From Saccharothrix sp. NRRL B-16348 (GTDB lineage: Bacteria; Actinomycetota; Actinomycetes; Mycobacteriales; Pseudonocardiaceae): a DNA stretch of 64,000 bases. A model generated the notes under the pieces. It saw only the letters and a list, made by a program, of their open reading frames with translations. It was not told the origin of the DNA and did not search any database. The position numbers and the translations under genes are program-made. The stretch lies in contig NZ_LGED01000001.1 in the NCBI RefSeq assembly GCF_001280085.1, forward strand, positions 124,001-188,000, read 5' to 3'. Shown here in pieces: positions 61,444 to 64,000 of the stretch; the stretch's first letter is position 1; every line of letters begins with the position of its first letter.

Positions 61444-61459
61444 AGTCACATTCGTGACT
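61444..61459. promoter_or_regulatory. Inverted repeat AGTCAC-ATTC-GTGACT
   Basis: Perfect 6-bp arms and a 4-nt spacer, in the 217-bp gap between the divergent symporter and LuxR-type regulator genes, 67 bp before the regulator start. It may be the regulator's binding site. The rest of the gap contains no other clear signal. Confidence 0.55.
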
Positions 61460-61525
61460 GTTGTTCACATACATGACCTGTTTTGAAGTGCGCTTCTACG
61501 GAAAGTAGTTCGGGAAAACCGCGTC

Positions 61526-62275
61526 ATGGCTGGTCCCCGAGGTGGTCGCACCCGTATGCGAACCGGTGTCAACGTGCGTCCGCTCGTGCCAGGCGGGGAT
61601 CGGCGCACCTCCGCCCCAGCCCACGGGCCGGGGGTCGCTCTCGTGGACCCCGTGCCCCTGTTCCGCGAAGGACTCGCCGCCGTGGTCCGGCGCACGCCCG
61701 CCATGCACTGGCTGGGCGCCACCGGGCAACTGCACACGGCCGTGCGGCTGCACGAACGGCTGCGACCCGACGTGCTGGTGGTGGACTCCGCCCTCGACCC
61801 TCAGGGCCACCTGGCCACGCTGCTGACGGGCAACGACCCGTCCCTGGTCGTGGTCGCCCTGGTGCGCGAGCCGCACCGGACGGCGAAGTTCGTGCGCTCG
61901 GCGCTGGGCTCGGGCGTGCGCGGGATGGTGCCGCGGGAAGGCGGTGTCAACGACGTGCTGCAGGCCATCGCCCGCACGCACACCGAGCGCACGTACCTGG
62001 ACCCGACGCTCGCGCCCCTGGCCGCCGGTTTCACGCCGACCGCCGAGGCCGGGACGCGCCGGTCGCTGTCCCGCCGGGAGTACGAGGTGCTGCAGCTCAT
62101 CGCGGACGGCATGGAGAACCAGGCCGTCGCGAACGAGCTGTACGTCTCGGTGGAGACCGTGCGCACCCACGTGAAGAACATCCTGCGCAAGCTCCGCGCC
62201 CGCGACCGGACGCACGCCGTGTCCCTCGCCTACCAGGCCGGGCTGCTGTCCAGCGGGGCCGTCCGCCTGGCCTGA
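61526..62275 (+). CDS. LuxR/NarL-type regulator with degenerate receiver domain
   Basis: 249 residues from ATG 61526 (ATG 61556 also possible). Receiver-like N-terminal part (GVALVDPVPLFREGLAAVV; PDVLVVDSAL) and C-terminal LuxR HTH: LSRREYEVLQLIADGMENQA, then VANELYVSVETVRTHVKNIL. The receiver lacks the usual acidic pair and conserved Lys, so phosphorylation may be lost; only the aspartate in VVDSAL is plausible. Divergent from the symporter; no histidine kinase adjoins. Confidence 0.82.
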   Translation: MAGPRGGRTRMRTGVNVRPLVPGGDRRTSAPAHGPGVALVDPVPLFREGLAAVVRRTPAMHWLGATGQLHTAVRLHERLRPDVLVVDSALDPQGHLATLLTGNDPSLVVVALVREPHRTAKFVRSALGSGVRGMVPREGGVNDVLQAIARTHTERTYLDPTLAPLAAGFTPTAEAGTRRSLSRREYEVLQLIADGMENQAVANELYVSVETVRTHVKNILRKLRARDRTHAVSLAYQAGLLSSGAVRLA

Positions 62276-62285
62276 CGCCGGCGGC

Positions 62286-64000
62286 TCAGCCGGTGGCGAC
62301 CTCGCCGTCGGGAGTCAGGCCGAACTCGCGCAGGCGCTTGGCCTCCGCGGTCCGGCCCTGCTCGACCAACAGCTCGTGCAGGGGGAGCCAGGCCCACTGG
62401 TCGCCTGCGCTGATCCGTGCGCGCAGCTCGCGGTCACGACCGTGCTCTCGGAGCAACGAGTTGAGCAACGAGGACAGGCCGCCGCCCCCGGCCTCGACCT
62501 TCGACCGGAGGTAGTCCAGCGCACGGTCGACCCGACCGCCCTCGACCAGCGCTTCCACGAGGTCACTGGAGATCGTGTAGGTGGCCGCAACCTCGGCGTA
62601 CCGGATCGCCGCGTCCAGGTCGCCCTGCTCCAGCGCCTGCTCGGCCATGAACCCGGAGGCCCGCTCGTCGCCCTCGTCGGCCAACGCCCGCACCACCTCC
62701 CGGTCGGCCGGGTCGCCGGACAGGGCCGCCACGTCGACCGGGTGGCCGGCTTCGCCGAACCGCTTCGCCAGCGCGACCGCCTCGGCCCGCCTCCCCCTGC
62801 CGACCAACAACTTCGCGGCTTCATGGGCCGCGCTGCCCACGCCCTCCTCGGCCAGCGCCACCAGTTCGTCGAGGTCGCCGCGACGGGCGAGCAGGTCCGC
62901 CAAGACCCAGTCGACCTCGCGGTCGCCGAGGCCGGCGAACTCGTGGAGGACTTCCAGAGCTCCTCCGACATCGCCCTTCTCCTCCAATGCCTGGGCAAGG
63001 GCGCACGCGGCGTAGAAGTAGCCCTCGTCGGTCAGCTCGCGGAGCCGGTCGAGCCGGCCCTCCTGCTTGAGCAGTTCGGCGAAAGCACCGATCTCCTCGT
63101 CGGCGCCGCGCGCCAGGAGCACCTCGTGCGTCGTGATCGCCTTGTCCGCTTCCCCGGCTTCTTCGTACAGCTCGGCCAGCTTCCGCCAACACCACGGCTT
63201 TTCCGGGTCGAAGGTCTCCAGCAGCAGCTCGCTGGCGTACTCGGGATCGCCGTACTCGATGAGGTGACCGACGGCGTACTCGTTGCCCTCCGCCGCCAAG
63301 CGGGCCACCTCGTCGAAGTCCCAGGCGTCCACGAGCATCCGGTACAGGGCGGCGTCCGGTTGGTCGGAGGCGACGAGCCGGCCGATCACGTCGGCGGCCC
63401 CGACCCGGTCGCCGGTCGTGCGGTGCAGTTCCACCAGGCTGTGCATCGCCGAGAGCAGGCCGGTCCGCGCGGCCCGGTCGAGCAGGGTGCGGGCGAACCG
63501 GTGGAGATGCCGCTCCAAGGCCGCACTACCGAGCCTGGCCGCGTCGGCGTCGTCCATGACGTGCGACGCGCACGCGTCCCAGAACACCTCCGGCGGCGCG
63601 GTCCCGCGGCGCGTCCGGTCGGCGTGCTGCAAGAGGTAGTCGGCGACCCGGTAGCCGTCGACGACACCCATCGCCTCGCCCACGGCCACCAGCGGCGCGG
63701 TGGCGCCGAGCTGGCGCTTGGTCGCGTAGTCCAGCGCCCGCCGGAACCAGTCCGCGGGCGCGGAGGCGCGCTCCGCCGGCGTGCAGTAACCGGATGCCGC
63801 CACTTCGAGGAAGTCGGCGGTGAGGGGCGAGCGCACGCCCAGCCGGGTGGCGTCGAGGGCGGCCGTCATGACGGCTCGTGCGTACGGGTGGGCGCTCTCC
63901 CACCGGTGCACGAGTTGGGGAGCCGCGGCCAGCACCTGGGTCAGACCGAAGTCCCGGGACGCCAGGGCGACGCGCAGCCGTTCGTCCTGTGGCGCGGTGG
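62286..64000 (-). CDS. Large helical-repeat protein, C-terminal part (runs off window)
   Basis: The frame stays open past base 64000, so at least 570 residues of a longer protein are seen. Repeating two-helix units of Ala/Leu/Glu-rich sequence with Trp/Asp turns (WFRRALDYATKRQLGATAPL; AHEAAKLLVGRGRRAEAVAL) look like a TPR/HEAT-like solenoid. These resemble C-terminal repeats that follow ATPase or transcription-factor domains in Streptomyces proteins; the N-terminal domain is not visible. Ends TPDGEVATG. Confidence 0.7.
   Translation of the reverse strand, partial: TAPQDERLRVALASRDFGLTQVLAAAPQLVHRWESAHPYARAVMTAALDATRLGVRSPLTADFLEVAASGYCTPAERASAPADWFRRALDYATKRQLGATAPLVAVGEAMGVVDGYRVADYLLQHADRTRRGTAPPEVFWDACASHVMDDADAARLGSAALERHLHRFARTLLDRAARTGLLSAMHSLVELHRTTGDRVGAADVIGRLVASDQPDAALYRMLVDAWDFDEVARLAAEGNEYAVGHLIEYGDPEYASELLLETFDPEKPWCWRKLAELYEEAGEADKAITTHEVLLARGADEEIGAFAELLKQEGRLDRLRELTDEGYFYAACALAQALEEKGDVGGALEVLHEFAGLGDREVDWVLADLLARRGDLDELVALAEEGVGSAAHEAAKLLVGRGRRAEAVALAKRFGEAGHPVDVAALSGDPADREVVRALADEGDERASGFMAEQALEQGDLDAAIRYAEVAATYTISSDLVEALVEGGRVDRALDYLRSKVEAGGGGLSSLLNSLLREHGRDRELRARISAGDQWAWLPLHELLVEQGRTAEAKRLREFGLTPDGEVATG

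Overview
The window is a stretch of high-GC, gene-dense actinobacterial chromosome. Frequent GTG starts, 4-nt ATGA/GTGA stop-start overlaps, two HspR-type inverted repeats (HAIR) before dnaK and one before clpB, and a DasR-type operator before nagK-nagA all fit an actinomycete. Protein content and gene order suggest Pseudonocardiaceae (Saccharothrix/Lentzea/Actinosynnema-like); that placement is inference. Housekeeping order resembles the Mycobacterium tuberculosis Rv0321-Rv0385 interval as I remember it (purA, a DUF3151 gene, fba, dedA, a GH76-like gene, a trmH-like gene, pyrE, clpB, flavohemoprotein, hspR-dnaJ-grpE-dnaK, an Fe-S reductase, dcd, tRNA-Gly). It is therefore core chromosome rather than an island.

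Layout. 1-6.7 kb: 3' end of a Na+/H+ antiporter, a secreted glycerophosphodiesterase, an unknown gene, and a leftward ssuC-ssuB-ssuA-ssuD sulfonate uptake/desulfonation operon. 6.7-16.9 kb: purA, a secreted HNH nuclease, a FUSC-type membrane protein with DUF3151 and a 28-codon membrane mini-gene, two tandem DD-peptidase/class C beta-lactamase-like genes, fba. 16.9-20.6 kb: oxidoreductases and an ECF sigma factor. 20.7-26.1 kb: DasR-type operator with nagK-nagA, two dedA genes, a glcD-type dehydrogenase. 26.1-30.9 kb: two small-molecule kinases divergent from a LacI regulator, GH76-like protein, TrmH-type methyltransferase. 30.9-36.3 kb: pyrE and a three-gene, translationally coupled WXG100/EspC-like (type VII secretion substrate) operon. 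36.3-47 kb: the HspR regulon (clpB; dnaK-grpE-dnaJ-hspR) with a flavohemoprotein between. 47-55.8 kb: DUF4097 protein, SMR efflux pump with TetR, heterodisulfide-reductase-like Fe-S membrane protein, LAXTG surface protein, cation efflux, dcd. 55.9-64 kb: tRNA-Gly(CCC), GNAT, APH kinase, OhrR-like regulator, methyltransferase, sodium:solute symporter with divergent LuxR regulator, and the 3' part of a large helical-repeat protein.

The strongest unexplained signals are non-coding. (1) A dispersed ~94-bp element occurs four times (one copy truncated at 62 bp). Each copy lies downstream of a gene and points the same way. It has a terminator-like hairpin at its left end and, in three copies, TGTGGACAAC (a DnaA-box match) at its right end. 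(2) Three DnaA-box-like nonamers sit at exactly 21-bp steps near 39.96 kb. (3) The two tandem beta-lactamase-like genes carry matching leader hairpins whose 3' arm contains the Shine-Dalgarno sequence, with paired changes between copies; the HNH nuclease gene has an unrelated hairpin with the same arrangement. (4) Five convergent gene pairs share a CTAG tetranucleotide that is the TAG stop of both genes. (5) A 22-bp palindrome-containing tandem array lies upstream of the DUF4097 gene.
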